Source of the DNA: Burkholderiales bacterium RIFCSPLOWO2_12_FULL_61_40
Lineage (GTDB): Bacteria > Pseudomonadota > Gammaproteobacteria > Burkholderiales > Burkholderiaceae_C
Direction of reading: 5' to 3'
DNA length: 52,780 nucleotides
Assembly (NCBI GenBank): GCA_001770935.1
Contig: MESI01000078.1
Span: 58,925 to 111,704, forward strand
Shown here: positions 9,691 to 17,893 of the stretch, in pieces
Numbering within the stretch: position 1 is the first letter of the stretch
Layout of the letters: every line of letters starts with the position of its first letter
Notes under the pieces: model-generated
The model's database searches: none
What the model saw: the letters and a program-made list of their open reading frames with translations, nothing else
Told to the model about the DNA's origin: nothing
Made by a program: the position numbers and the translations under genes

Positions 9691-9737
9691 GCTCTGGCCC
9701 TTATAGATACTGCGCAAGCAGCTATAAATTAAGGAGC
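9691..9737 (+). repeat. Dispersed ~45-bp repeat, copy 1 (fabH 3' end)
   Basis: Contains CCCTTATAGATA then TGCGCAAGCAGCTATAAATT. It shares its core TGCGCAAGCAGCTAT with the copy at 42924. It lies across the end of fabH and supplies that gene's last codons (LLNL) and its TAG stop on the minus strand. Confidence 0.75.
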
Positions 9738-10699
9738 ACCGCACCCCAGGTAAAACCACCCCCCACACCTTCCAGCAAAAGGGTCTCTCCGGGCTTGACT
9801 TTGCCACTGCGCACCGCCGAATCCAGCGCCAGCGGAATGGAGGCAGCAGACGTATTGCCATGCTGGTCCACGGTAACCACGACCTTGTCCATCGACATTT
9901 TGAGTCGCTTGGCGGTGCTTTGCATGATGCGGATATTGGCCTGGTGCGGAATCAACCAGTCGACGTCCGCAGGGGTCTTGCCGGCTTTTTCCAGTGCTGC
10001 ACGGGCTGCATCTTCCAACACCCCAACAGCCAGCTTGAACACCGCTTGGCCGTCCATTTTGAGCAAGGGATCACCCAGAACAGAACCACCAGACACATGC
10101 CCTGGAACACACAAAATATCGACGTGTTTGCCGTCGGCATGCAGGTCACTGGCAAGAATTCCCGGCGTATCGGACGCTTCCAGCACCACGGCACCCGCAC
10201 CATCACCGAACAACACGCAGGTGGTACGGTCGGTGAAATCCAGAATGCGGGAGAAAACCTCGGCCCCAACCACCAAGGCACGGCGGGCAGCTCCGGCCTG
10301 GATCATGGCGTCTGCGATGCTCAAGGCATAAACAAAGCCACTGCACACGGCCTGCACATCAAACGCAGGGCAACCGTTGGCGCCTAGCTTGTTTTGCAAA
10401 ATGCACGCCGTTGAAGGGAACACCATGTCCGGTGTAGAGGTCGCGACAATCAGGAGGTCGATATCCTGGGCACTACACCCTGCGGCTTGCAGCGCATTTT
10501 TGGCGGCCTCCAGGCCCAAGTCACTGCTAAAAACACCCGCGTCCGCAAAATGCCGAGCGCGGATGCCGGTGCGCTCCACAATCCAGTCATCCGATGTTTC
10601 AATTCCTTTGGCGGCCAACTCGGCCACCAAATCGGCGTTGGTCAGCCTGCGGGGTGGCAAATAGCTGCCAGTGCCTGTAATTCGCGAATATCGTCTCAT
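9722..10699 (-). CDS. fabH: 3-oxoacyl-[acyl-carrier-protein] synthase III
   Basis: Starts fatty-acid synthesis by condensing an acyl-CoA with malonyl-ACP. 325 aa. The catalytic triad is visible as Cys119 ([12 protein letters not shown]), His252 ([10 protein letters not shown]) and Asn282 ([11 protein letters not shown]). The start ATG at 10699 is 8 bp after the plsX stop. The final codons and the TAG stop come from a dispersed repeat, so the extreme C-terminus may vary between relatives. Confidence 0.97.
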   Translation of the reverse strand: MRRYSRITGTGSYLPPRRLTNADLVAELAAKGIETSDDWIVERTGIRARHFADAGVFSSDLGLEAAKNALQAAGCSAQDIDLLIVATSTPDMVFPSTACILQNKLGANGCPAFDVQAVCSGFVYALSIADAMIQAGAARRALVVGAEVFSRILDFTDRTTCVLFGDGAGAVVLEASDTPGILASDLHADGKHVDILCVPGHVSGGSVLGDPLLKMDGQAVFKLAVGVLEDAARAALEKAGKTPADVDWLIPHQANIRIMQSTAKRLKMSMDKVVVTVDQHGNTSAASIPLALDSAVRSGKVKPGETLLLEGVGGGFTWGAVLLNL

Positions 10700-10707
10700 G
10701 GTATGGG

Positions 10708-11751
10708 CTATTGATTCCCGTCAGATGAACGCTCAGCGTCGGCAACCGCCAAAAGAGGGGCTACGTGGGCAATGCGGACCCGAACACGGTCAAGCAAGTT
10801 GTTTCGGGCTGCATCATACGCCCGGTTCAAGGCGTTCCCAAATGCCAGGACATCTGCGGATCCATGGCTCTTGAATACCAGACCACGCAAGCCAAGCAAA
10901 GCCACGCCGTTGTAGCGTCGGTGATCAATCCTGCTTTTTAGTGCATTTAAAACAGAATAAGCAACAATTGCCGAGAATTTCGTGAAAATGTTGCGGGAAA
11001 ATTCGGCCTTTAAAAAAGCACCAATCATGGAAGCAAGGCCTTCGCCGGTCTTCAAGGCAACATTGCCGACAAAGCCATCGCATACCACGATGTCGACCGT
11101 TCCCTTGAAAATGTCATTGCCTTCGACATTGCCAAAGAAGTTCAAATCGCCGGACTGGGCTGCGGATCGAAGCAACTCCCCCGCTTTTTTGATCACTTCA
11201 TTGCCCTTGATGGCTTCTTCCCCAATATTGAGAAGGCCCACCGTGGGCGACTCTTCACCCTTTTGTACCGACACCAAAGCGGAACCCATGACGGCAAACT
11301 GCAGCAGGTGCAAGGCAGAGCAGTCCACATTGGCCCCCAGATCCAAAACAGTGGTGGCGCCACCCAATACATTGGGGATTTGGCCGGCAAGCGCAGGACG
11401 CTCGATGCCATCCAGGGTTTTCAAAATGTAGCGGGAAATGGCCATCAAGGCGCCGGTATTGCCCGCAGACACCGCGGCCTGGGCTTGGCTGTCCTTCACC
11501 AGTTGAACCGCCACCCGCATGGAAGAGTCTTTTTTCTTGCGCAAGGCAATTTCCAGCGGATCCTCCATCGTGACCACTTCGCTGGCGGGAACGATCCTTG
11601 CCCGTGGATGCACAAAACCACCAATCTGGTCAGGCAAACCGACCAAAATCAAGGACGCGTCGGCGTTTTGCTCAAGAAAAAGCCTGCAAGCAGGCAAGGT
11701 GACTTGGGGGCCGTGGTCACCCCCCATGCAGTCAACAGCGATTGTGATCAT
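10708..11751 (-). CDS. plsX: Phosphate acyltransferase PlsX
   Basis: Makes acyl-phosphate from acyl-ACP for the PlsY step of phospholipid synthesis. 347 aa. It starts [15 protein letters not shown], the conserved PlsX N-terminus, and carries [12 protein letters not shown] and the [15 protein letters not shown] segment typical of the family. It lies between rpmF and fabH, the usual rpmF-plsX-fabH order. The C-terminal tail ([14 protein letters not shown]) is variable in the family. Confidence 0.97.
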   Translation of the reverse strand: MITIAVDCMGGDHGPQVTLPACRLFLEQNADASLILVGLPDQIGGFVHPRARIVPASEVVTMEDPLEIALRKKKDSSMRVAVQLVKDSQAQAAVSAGNTGALMAISRYILKTLDGIERPALAGQIPNVLGGATTVLDLGANVDCSALHLLQFAVMGSALVSVQKGEESPTVGLLNIGEEAIKGNEVIKKAGELLRSAAQSGDLNFFGNVEGNDIFKGTVDIVVCDGFVGNVALKTGEGLASMIGAFLKAEFSRNIFTKFSAIVAYSVLNALKSRIDHRRYNGVALLGLRGLVFKSHGSADVLAFGNALNRAYDAARNNLLDRVRVRIAHVAPLLAVADAERSSDGNQ

Positions 11752-11809
11752 GGGGCAGCCACCCGAAAATGAGAAAAATCAAACAAACCCTGAGGCCAAA
11801 AATGAGAAA

Positions 11810-11842
11810 AGCCCGTCGCTACAGTGCCTGTAGCTTCGGGCT
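11810..11842 (-). terminator. Hairpin downstream of rpmF
   Basis: AGCCCG/CGGGCT (11810-11815 with 11837-11842) and CTACAG/CTGTAG (11819-11824 with 11828-11833) form a bulged stem with a 3-nt loop. On the minus strand a T-rich stretch follows. It lies 18 bp after the rpmF stop, so it may reduce read-through from rpmF into plsX. Confidence 0.7.
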
Positions 11843-11860
11843 TTGCGAGAACAGCAATGT

Positions 11861-12043
11861 TCAGGCTTCAGATTTCGTCTTCAGCACCTTGCGTCCACGG
11901 TAAAAACCGGTAGGGCTGATGTGGTGACGCAAGTGGGTCTCACCGGTGGTGGACTCTACTGCAATGCCTGGGACAACCAGAGCATTGTGTGAGCGGTGCA
12001 TACCGCGCTTGGAAGGTGATTTTTTGTTTTGTTGAACAGCCAT
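11861..12043 (-). CDS. rpmF: 50S ribosomal protein L32
   Basis: 60 aa, basic, starting [19 protein letters not shown], the conserved bacterial L32 N-terminus. The ATG at 12043 has AGGAG 7 nt upstream. No cysteine is present, so this is the zinc-independent form. It sits between yceD and plsX, the normal context. Confidence 0.98.
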   Translation of the reverse strand: MAVQQNKKSPSKRGMHRSHNALVVPGIAVESTTGETHLRHHISPTGFYRGRKVLKTKSEA

Positions 12044-12152
12044 GATTCGCTCCTGAGCGAAGGTGCTGCACAAACGGCAACACTTGAAGGGTTAGTAAAA
12101 GCGCGACTGGTTCAGCGCGCGAAGCCTCGAATTATAGCCCAAAGCGAAAAGC

Positions 12153-12701
12153 CTAGTTGCCACTCTTTTTCTTGAGTTGCTCCAACACGGCAAACGGATT
12201 GGGTTTCTCGACCGATTCATCGACAAAATCCACATCGGCAACTTGCATTTTGACAGACTCCGGGCACACATCATGCTTGGGCACCACGGGCAATGCCATG
12301 AGCAATTCATCCTCGATAAGTTCTAGCAGATTGAAGTCACGGCGGGTCACCAGCACATCTTCTTCAGACTCCTCATCCTGTTCAGCCGCCAACTCCTCGG
12401 TGGCCACAAACCGAAAGCTTCTCTCTACCAACATAGGCATGTCCACCGGCCCCATGCACCGTTGGCAGGTCAAAGGCAGGACCACCTGCGCGGCCAAATG
12501 AAGCCAAATTTTTTCGCCAGCCGCCCCCTCGTGCAAGACCTCGCCCCGAACCGAATAGCTCACGGGCGTTTCCGCGCCCAAACCCAGCGTCTCTTCCAAC
12601 AAGCGATCAAAGCGGGCAAGACGCTCATCGCCCACGAGTTTTCCCGCCGTGCGGGCAAAGGTATCCACATTCAGGTGTACTGGCACAAAGTCATTTTTCA
12701 T
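12153..12701 (-). CDS. yceD: YceD (DUF177) family protein
   Basis: About 182 aa from the ATG at 12701; the open frame upstream adds residues not typical of the family. The CQRCMGPVDMPM segment and an acidic middle (EELAAEQDEESEEDVLV) are DUF177 hallmarks. In many bacteria it precedes rpmF, as here, and it has been linked to 23S rRNA accumulation or ribosome assembly. The biochemical role is not established. It is divergent from maf with a 25-bp gap. Confidence 0.9.
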   Translation of the reverse strand: MKNDFVPVHLNVDTFARTAGKLVGDERLARFDRLLEETLGLGAETPVSYSVRGEVLHEGAAGEKIWLHLAAQVVLPLTCQRCMGPVDMPMLVERSFRFVATEELAAEQDEESEEDVLVTRRDFNLLELIEDELLMALPVVPKHDVCPESVKMQVADVDFVDESVEKPNPFAVLEQLKKKSGN

Positions 12702-12726
12702 GCGCGCAGTGTAAGAGAATCGCAAC

Positions 12727-13341
12727 ATGAACGTCATTTCTCCCAGAAAACTCATCTTGGGATCCACATCAAGCTACCGACGCATGCTGCTGGATCGCCT
12801 GTGCATTCCCTATACCGTGGAGTCGCCCCATGTGGACGAAGCCCCCTTACCGGGGGAGCGGCCAGACGAACTCGCACAACGCCTGGCATTGGCCAAGGCA
12901 CAGGCGGTTGCCCTGCGGTTTCCAGACTGTATCGTCATCGGATCGGACCAAGTGGCCGACATGCAGGGCACGGCCTTGGGCAAACCCGGCACCCACGACC
13001 GCGCCGTGAAGCAACTGCGCCAAATGAGTGGCAACACGGTCATCTTCCAAACGGCAGTTGCGGTGGTGTGTCTTCAAAGCGGTTTTTGCCAGCAAGCATT
13101 GGCTCCGGTAAAGGTGACGTTCAGGACACTGAGCAATGACGAAATTGAAAACTACCTGCGCATCGAACAACCCTACGACTGCGCTGGCAGCGCCAAAAGC
13201 GAGGGCTTGGGCATAGCACTGCTCGAATCGATTGACAGCGATGACCCCACAGCACTGATCGGCTTACCGCTCATTCGCACCAGCACCATGCTGCGCGCCG
13301 CTGGCGTGAATCTTCTGGGTAACGCGCGGACTGCCCCATGA
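12727..13341 (+). CDS. Maf-family nucleotide pyrophosphatase (YceF-like)
   Basis: 204 aa. It has the Maf N-terminal signature (LILGSTSSYRRMLLDRL), the SDQVAD segment with the catalytic Asp and a C-terminal GLPLIR motif. The family hydrolyses non-canonical or methylated nucleoside triphosphates; the pattern at the N-terminus fits the YceF branch (m7GTP), but I cannot assign the substrate firmly. It overlaps the next gene by ATGA, so the two are co-translated. Confidence 0.92.
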   Translation: MNVISPRKLILGSTSSYRRMLLDRLCIPYTVESPHVDEAPLPGERPDELAQRLALAKAQAVALRFPDCIVIGSDQVADMQGTALGKPGTHDRAVKQLRQMSGNTVIFQTAVAVVCLQSGFCQQALAPVKVTFRTLSNDEIENYLRIEQPYDCAGSAKSEGLGIALLESIDSDDPTALIGLPLIRTSTMLRAAGVNLLGNARTAP

Positions 13342-14147
13342 ATATGCACAGCAATACTTCACCTGCGGCGCAGACTCCCACACCCCACCCGACACCAGGC
13401 ACTCTCTATCTGGTGCCAGCGCCCCTGGACTTTGGCTGTGCCACACAAGCCCCCTTGCACCGGGTGATGCCCTCAGGCACCCTGGAGGCCGCCGCAAAGC
13501 TGCGCCACTGGGTGTGCGAAAACGCCAAATCCACCCGGGCCTACCTGAAACGCGTGGGTGAAATCTACCCCCTCTGCGAACCGCTGCAGGCCATGCACTT
13601 GCAAGAGTTGCCTCGGGATGTGCACAAAAAGGGGGACCACCAGGCGGGATTTGACGCCCGGTATTTGCTAAGCGCCGCGCTGAACGGCGAAGACATCGGC
13701 TTGGTCAGCGAGGCGGGCATGCCTGCCGTGGCCGATCCGGGGTCCTCGGTCGTACGCGCCGCACATACCCTGGGCTTGCGGGTCGTGCCTTTGGTGGGCC
13801 CCGTCTCTTTGCTTTTGGCGCTGGCAGCCAGTGGCCTGAACGGTCAGAATTTTGCTTTCGTCGGGTATCTGCCCAGTACACCAGCAGAACGCACCCAAAA
13901 AATCCGCGAACTGGAGTCCTTGGCGCTGAAAACAGGCCAGACCCAGTTGTTCATCGAAACACCCTACCGCAATACCGCCATGCTGCAAGCTCTGGTACAG
14001 GGATTGCAACACAACACCCGCCTGGCAACCGCCAGTGGCCTGACCCTGGACCATGCCGCCTGCCGCAGCGATCTTGCCAAGAACTGGAAGCATCAGCCGT
14101 GGGCGCTGGACAACGCCCTGCCCACGGTGTTTGCCATCGGCCGGTGA
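13338..14147 (+). CDS. Tetrapyrrole-methylase-family SAM-dependent methyltransferase (RsmI-related)
   Basis: 269 aa. Motifs of the RsmI/tetrapyrrole methylase fold are visible: GTLYLVPAPLDFG near the N-terminus, IGLVSEAGMPAVADPGSSVV (SAM/substrate loop) and VPLVGPVSLLLALAASGLNG. Compared with RsmI it has an extended N-terminus and an unusual segment after TLYLVP, so it is probably the paralogue commonly annotated only as SAM-dependent methyltransferase, not the 16S rRNA C1402 enzyme. The start overlaps the maf stop. It converges on sppA with 6 bp between the stops and no terminator. Confidence 0.85.
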   Translation: MNMHSNTSPAAQTPTPHPTPGTLYLVPAPLDFGCATQAPLHRVMPSGTLEAAAKLRHWVCENAKSTRAYLKRVGEIYPLCEPLQAMHLQELPRDVHKKGDHQAGFDARYLLSAALNGEDIGLVSEAGMPAVADPGSSVVRAAHTLGLRVVPLVGPVSLLLALAASGLNGQNFAFVGYLPSTPAERTQKIRELESLALKTGQTQLFIETPYRNTAMLQALVQGLQHNTRLATASGLTLDHAACRSDLAKNWKHQPWALDNALPTVFAIGR

Positions 14148-14153
14148 TTGAAC

Positions 14154-15194
14154 TTAGTGCAGCGCTGGCAGGGACTGCAGGGAATGGGCAGCCCCCTGGC
14201 CAATGGAAGCACCAAAACGCTTGACCAGCCGCTCCGCAACGTTGTCACGGCGGGTGTAATCCACCAGTTCTTCGGCCTTCACCACCTCGCGCGCGACATA
14301 GTCCAGATTGCCCAGTTGATCGGCCAACCCCATCTCCACGGCCTGTTGCCCGGTCCAGAATAGACCACTGAAGGTTTCTGGTGCTTCTTTCAAACGCTGG
14401 CCGCGACCGGCTTTGACCACGCCAATGAACTGCTGGTGGATTTGGTCCAGCATCTCCTGGGCAAACACCCTTTGTTTTTCGGTCTGGGGACTGAACGGGT
14501 CCATGAACCCTTTGTTCTCGCCTGCGGTCATCAAACGCCGCTCTACGCCCAGCTTCTCCATCAAGCCGGTAAACCCAAAACCGTCCATCAGTACGCCGAT
14601 GCTGCCCACCACACTGGCTTTGTCTACAAAAATCTGGTCCGCCCCCACCGCGATGTAATAGGCCGCAGACGCACAGGTCTCCTCCACCACGGCGTACACC
14701 GGTTTGTTGTGCTTGGCTTTCAGACGGCGAATTTCATCATTGATGATGCCTGCCTGGACCGGACTGCCACCAGGGGAGTTGATCAGCAGCACCACCGCCT
14801 GCGCACCACTGTCCTCAAAGGCACTGCGCATGGCAGCCACCACCAACTCCGCACTGGCTTCCGATCCGGAGGCGATTTCCCCCTTGATATCCACCACAGC
14901 CGTATGCGGCTTGGACACATCGGCGGTCGCGCCGCCACGCTCCACACCAAACCAGACCAAAAGCACCAGGAACACCAGCCAGGCCAAGCGAATGCCATTG
15001 CGCCAACGCCTGGCCAGGCGCTGCTCCTCAATCGCCGCCATGGCCAACTTCTCCAAAACCGCACGCTCCCAGCCCAGCGCCCCTTCCTGTCCTGCAGTTG
15101 CTATATTTTTAGGAGCATCATGCGCAGGATCTCCGGGGGATTGAGGGGTATTTGACGCCCATTCAGGGATGATGGTATTTTTAAAATCGGTCAT
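14154..15194 (-). CDS. sppA: Signal peptide peptidase SppA (S49 family, short form)
   Basis: Membrane-anchored protease that clears cleaved signal peptides. 346 aa, short form with a single protease domain. A cytoplasmic N-terminal ~70 residues is followed by one TM helix at about 68-84. The catalytic dyad is Ser176 (CASAAYYIA) and Lys228 (AGENKGFMDP); INSPGGSPVQAG is the conserved oxyanion region. Residues 27-42 are encoded by a copy of the dispersed repeat, so part of the N-terminal extension looks acquired. It starts 1 bp after the Rieske gene stop. Confidence 0.93.
   Translation of the reverse strand: MTDFKNTIIPEWASNTPQSPGDPAHDAPKNIATAGQEGALGWERAVLEKLAMAAIEEQRLARRWRNGIRLAWLVFLVLLVWFGVERGGATADVSKPHTAVVDIKGEIASGSEASAELVVAAMRSAFEDSGAQAVVLLINSPGGSPVQAGIINDEIRRLKAKHNKPVYAVVEETCASAAYYIAVGADQIFVDKASVVGSIGVLMDGFGFTGLMEKLGVERRLMTAGENKGFMDPFSPQTEKQRVFAQEMLDQIHQQFIGVVKAGRGQRLKEAPETFSGLFWTGQQAVEMGLADQLGNLDYVAREVVKAEELVDYTRRDNVAERLVKRFGASIGQGAAHSLQSLPALH
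15073..15116 (+). repeat. Dispersed repeat, copy 2 (inside sppA)
   Basis: CCAGCGCCCCTTCC..., then GCAGTTGCTATATTTTTAGG. It aligns with copy 1 over the CCCTT, GC-AG-GCTAT and AGGAGC blocks but is the most diverged copy. It is translated in frame within the SppA N-terminal extension. Confidence 0.5.
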
Positions 15195-15195
15195 T

Positions 15196-15585
15196 TCAAA
15201 ATTCGAGAGGTTTCAAATGGTGGGAAGTATGCCAGCACACCACACCGTCTTCTTCCGACAGGAGGATCTTGACCAGCCCGCCACGGCAGGGGCCCCCACG
15301 GCACTCGCCTGTTTCGGGGCGGTAAAGGGCGCCGTGGGTTGCGCACATGAGCCACTGCCCGGTACTGTCGAAAAAACGGTTGGGCTGGTAATCCATTTCC
15401 ATGGGCACATGGGCGCAGCGGTTGAGGTAGGCATAGACGCGGCCCTCGTACCGAATGGCAAATCCGCGGCAGGCCTGTCCGCAATACTGCACGTCGAATG
15501 GAACTGCTTCACCGCCATTGCGCAGGTCCGCGCTGTTGCACAGGGGAATGGCATTCTGGTCTGCGGGCATCGTCGACGGCTCCAT
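15196..15585 (-). CDS. Small Rieske [2Fe-2S] protein
   Basis: 129 aa. The Rieske ligands are complete: Cys57-x-His59 (CAHVPMEMD) and Cys81-x2-His84 (CATHGALYRP). No signal peptide or TM segment, so it is soluble and cytoplasmic, ferredoxin-like rather than a bc1 subunit. The partner is unknown. It lies between a HAD phosphatase (2-bp gap) and sppA (1-bp gap), so it is tightly co-transcribed. This rluC/HAD/Rieske/sppA neighbourhood offers no oxygenase or reductase nearby to name a redox partner. Confidence 0.92.
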   Translation of the reverse strand: MEPSTMPADQNAIPLCNSADLRNGGEAVPFDVQYCGQACRGFAIRYEGRVYAYLNRCAHVPMEMDYQPNRFFDSTGQWLMCATHGALYRPETGECRGGPCRGGLVKILLSEEDGVVCWHTSHHLKPLEF

Positions 15586-15587
15586 GC

Positions 15588-16265
15588 TCAGGCCTTGTCC
15601 AGCAGCCAGCGGTGCAACTCCGGCACCGAATGGGCGATAAATCGGGGCGAGAGCGCATCAAACGCCGCAGGCGCATGGGCGCCGTAGCTCACCCCCACGC
15701 TGGGGCAGCCGGCATTCAGGGCCATCTGCAGGTCGTGGGTGGTGTCTCCCACCATCAACACCCGCTCAGGTTCCAGTCCAAACTCTTGCATCAACTCTTG
15801 CAGCATCAAGGGATGGGGCTTTCCTGCAGTCTCGTCCGCCGTTCTGGAACTGTGGAACAAGCCCTGCAGCTCCACCGCACGCAAGGCCTCGTTCAGCCCC
15901 GACCGGCTCTTGCCGGTCGCCACAGCCAGCCAGTGCTGGCGGGACTTGAGATCGGCCAGCATCGCCAGCACGCCTTGGAACAGACTGATATCGTTCTGGT
16001 GCGCCATATAGTGGTATTTGTAGCGTGCGCCCAACTCGGGGTACCGCTCCTGCGGCACGTCCGGCGCGGCATGGGCCAGCGCCTGCATCAGCCCCAAACC
16101 GATGACATAGGCAGCCTCCTGGTCACTGGGAACCTTGCCCCCCACATCACCCACCGCCAACTGAATGGAGCGGGTGATGATGGCAGTGGAGTCAAACAAG
16201 GTTCCATCCCAATCAAAGGCAATAAGGTCGAACTGGCGTGCGCGAACCGGCAAGGTGGTGGACAT
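15588..16265 (-). CDS. HAD-superfamily hydrolase, phosphoglycolate-phosphatase-like
   Basis: About 225 aa from the ATG at 16265. HAD motif I is FDWDGTLFDST, motif III is around KPHPLM, and motif IV is VGDTTHDLQMA. The cap-domain placement fits the Gph/PGP-like subfamily I. An upstream in-frame start at 16334 would overlap rluC by 23 bp and adds residues with no family resemblance. The substrate is not evident; a housekeeping phosphatase is likely. Confidence 0.9.
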   Translation of the reverse strand: MSTTLPVRARQFDLIAFDWDGTLFDSTAIITRSIQLAVGDVGGKVPSDQEAAYVIGLGLMQALAHAAPDVPQERYPELGARYKYHYMAHQNDISLFQGVLAMLADLKSRQHWLAVATGKSRSGLNEALRAVELQGLFHSSRTADETAGKPHPLMLQELMQEFGLEPERVLMVGDTTHDLQMALNAGCPSVGVSYGAHAPAAFDALSPRFIAHSVPELHRWLLDKA

Positions 16266-16311
16266 GGTGACGGAAGATTTCAGGTGGTTAAAAAACGGCA
16301 AATAGGCCGAT

Positions 16312-17394
16312 TCAGGCGGCTCCGGGCAGTGCATGCGCCAAAAACAGGGTGAGTTCCGGGGGAAGCTCCGCTTTCAATTCCAGACGCTCCCCCGTGGCGG
16401 GATGGTTGCATTGCAAACGCCAGGCATGCAAGAACATGCGTTTAAGTGCCTCGCTGCCGCTGCCTCGGGCCAGCAATTTGTTGCATTCAAAGTCGCCATA
16501 CTTGTCGTCCCCCACGATGGGCATGCCCTCCGAGGCCAGGTGCACCCGAATTTGGTGCGTGCGCCCGGTCTTGATAGTGACCTCCAGCAGCGAGTAATCG
16601 CGTCTGGCTAGCTGGACCGGGTTTTGCACCGGGACCGCACCAGCGCCTGAGGCGGCCCGTATTTTGACCAAAGTCAACGAGGGCATGCCATCGGGGTCGT
16701 CTTTTCCGACCACCTTGACCCGCCGCTCCCCGGCACCCACCGCACCATCCTTGCTGTCGATCAAATACTTATGCAGGGGTTTGTCCAGCACCTTCTTATT
16801 GGAGGGCCAGCGCCCCAGCACCAATGCCAAATAGGTCTTGCCCGTTTCGCGTTCACGGAACTGGTCTTGCAGGTTTTTCAGGGCACTGCGCTTTTTGGCG
16901 ACCAGCAAAATGCCGCTGGTTTCCCGGTCCAGACGGTGCACCAACTCCAAAAACTTGGCTTGCGGCCTTGCCATGCGCAACTGCTCGATCACACCAAAGC
17001 TGACGCCGGAGCCGCCATGCACCGCCACCCCGGCCGGTTTGTTGATTGCCAAAAAGTGATCGTCCTCAAACAGCACCGGAAAATCTTTGGCGGGTACACG
17101 GCTAGCGACCTGCTCGGCCATGGCCTGCGTTTTCTCGGCGGCACGTTCAGACACCCGAACTGGTGGCAGGCGCACCACGTCCCCCCCGGCGACCCGCGTG
17201 TCAGCACTGGCGCGGCCCTTGTTGATGCGGACTTCACCGCTGCGGATGATCCGGTAAATATGGGTCTTGGGCACCCCCTTGAGGTGGCGCATTAGAAAGT
17301 TGTCCAGGCGTTGCCCGGCGTCATCTTCGTCCACGGTGACCGATTTCACCTGCAAGCCTGGGGGATGGGGATTGCCCTCTATAATGTGTTTCAC
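16312..17394 (-). CDS. rluC: Ribosomal large subunit pseudouridine synthase RluC
   Basis: 360 aa. An N-terminal S4 RNA-binding domain (QRLDNFLMRHLKGVPKTHIY) precedes the RluA-type catalytic domain with Asp156 in the HRLDRETSGILLVAKK motif. The C-terminal GRTHQIRVHLASEGMPIVGD is conserved. In the family it modifies U955, U2504 and U2580 of 23S rRNA (E. coli numbering). It is divergent from rne across a 499-bp region, an arrangement also found in enterobacteria, which supports RluC rather than RluD. Confidence 0.93.
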   Translation of the reverse strand: MKHIIEGNPHPPGLQVKSVTVDEDDAGQRLDNFLMRHLKGVPKTHIYRIIRSGEVRINKGRASADTRVAGGDVVRLPPVRVSERAAEKTQAMAEQVASRVPAKDFPVLFEDDHFLAINKPAGVAVHGGSGVSFGVIEQLRMARPQAKFLELVHRLDRETSGILLVAKKRSALKNLQDQFRERETGKTYLALVLGRWPSNKKVLDKPLHKYLIDSKDGAVGAGERRVKVVGKDDPDGMPSLTLVKIRAASGAGAVPVQNPVQLARRDYSLLEVTIKTGRTHQIRVHLASEGMPIVGDDKYGDFECNKLLARGSGSEALKRMFLHAWRLQCNHPATGERLELKAELPPELTLFLAHALPGAA

Positions 17395-17893
17395 TAGCGT
17401 AATGCTGTAAGTGGTTGATTTATCTGGAGTTTAGTCCACGTCCCATTTGCAGCTGCGCTAGAAGGTCGATGCCGCCGGGTCGTACTGCAAGTAAATCACA
17501 CGCCAGATGCGTGCGATGGCCTGCAAACAACACGGTCAAGCGGACGAATTGAAATACTGATACGGAATACCAAAAGCTTGCAGACTCTGCGTCTGCGAGC
17601 GGAATGAAACGAGATGTTTGTGTTGATGCGACTGATGAACCTGTGCCTGCGGTGCGTTTTCGCCCCGTTTATGGGCACAAATCGGCCGCCAGCCCTTGCA
17701 AAAAGGGCGCAACCAGCTATGAATTTAATAGCAAGTTCACAAACGCATTCCCTCGTCCCCATCCACGCGCCTACGCTTCGACACTCTGTGTAAGTCGAAG
17801 TTCTCCGGCAATTCCTCCTCACTTCAGCTCGTCAGTTCAGGCATCGTTTGCTCAATAGGAGCATGTGCAAAATGAAGAAGAAGGATGCGATCC
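17395..17893. promoter_or_regulatory. rluC-rne divergent region and probable rne leader
   Basis: 499 bp with no convincing gene. RNase E is known in E. coli to autoregulate through a long structured leader, so a leader here is expected by analogy. Visible structure: a 9-bp hairpin at 17577-17599 (GCAGAC/GTCTGC core, loop TCTGC) and a dispersed repeat copy at 17689-17735. The last 30 bp are purine-rich (AAGAAGAAGGA), a likely ribosome site for rne. I could not pick promoters with confidence. Confidence 0.5.
17689..17735 (+). repeat. Dispersed repeat, copy 3 (rne upstream region)
   Basis: CCAGCCCTTGCAAAAAGGGC followed by GCAACCAGCTATGAATTTAA and TAGCAAG. Contains both ends of the family: CCAGCCC at one end and GCTAT-AATT-ATAGC at the other. 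It also holds a local hairpin GCCCTT/AAGGGC. Confidence 0.7.

Noticed and set aside
10655..10690. Possible extra repeat copy (AATAGCTGCCAGTGCCTG) in fabH
   Set aside because: It encodes the conserved FabH N-terminal TGTGSYLP, so the similarity is by chance.
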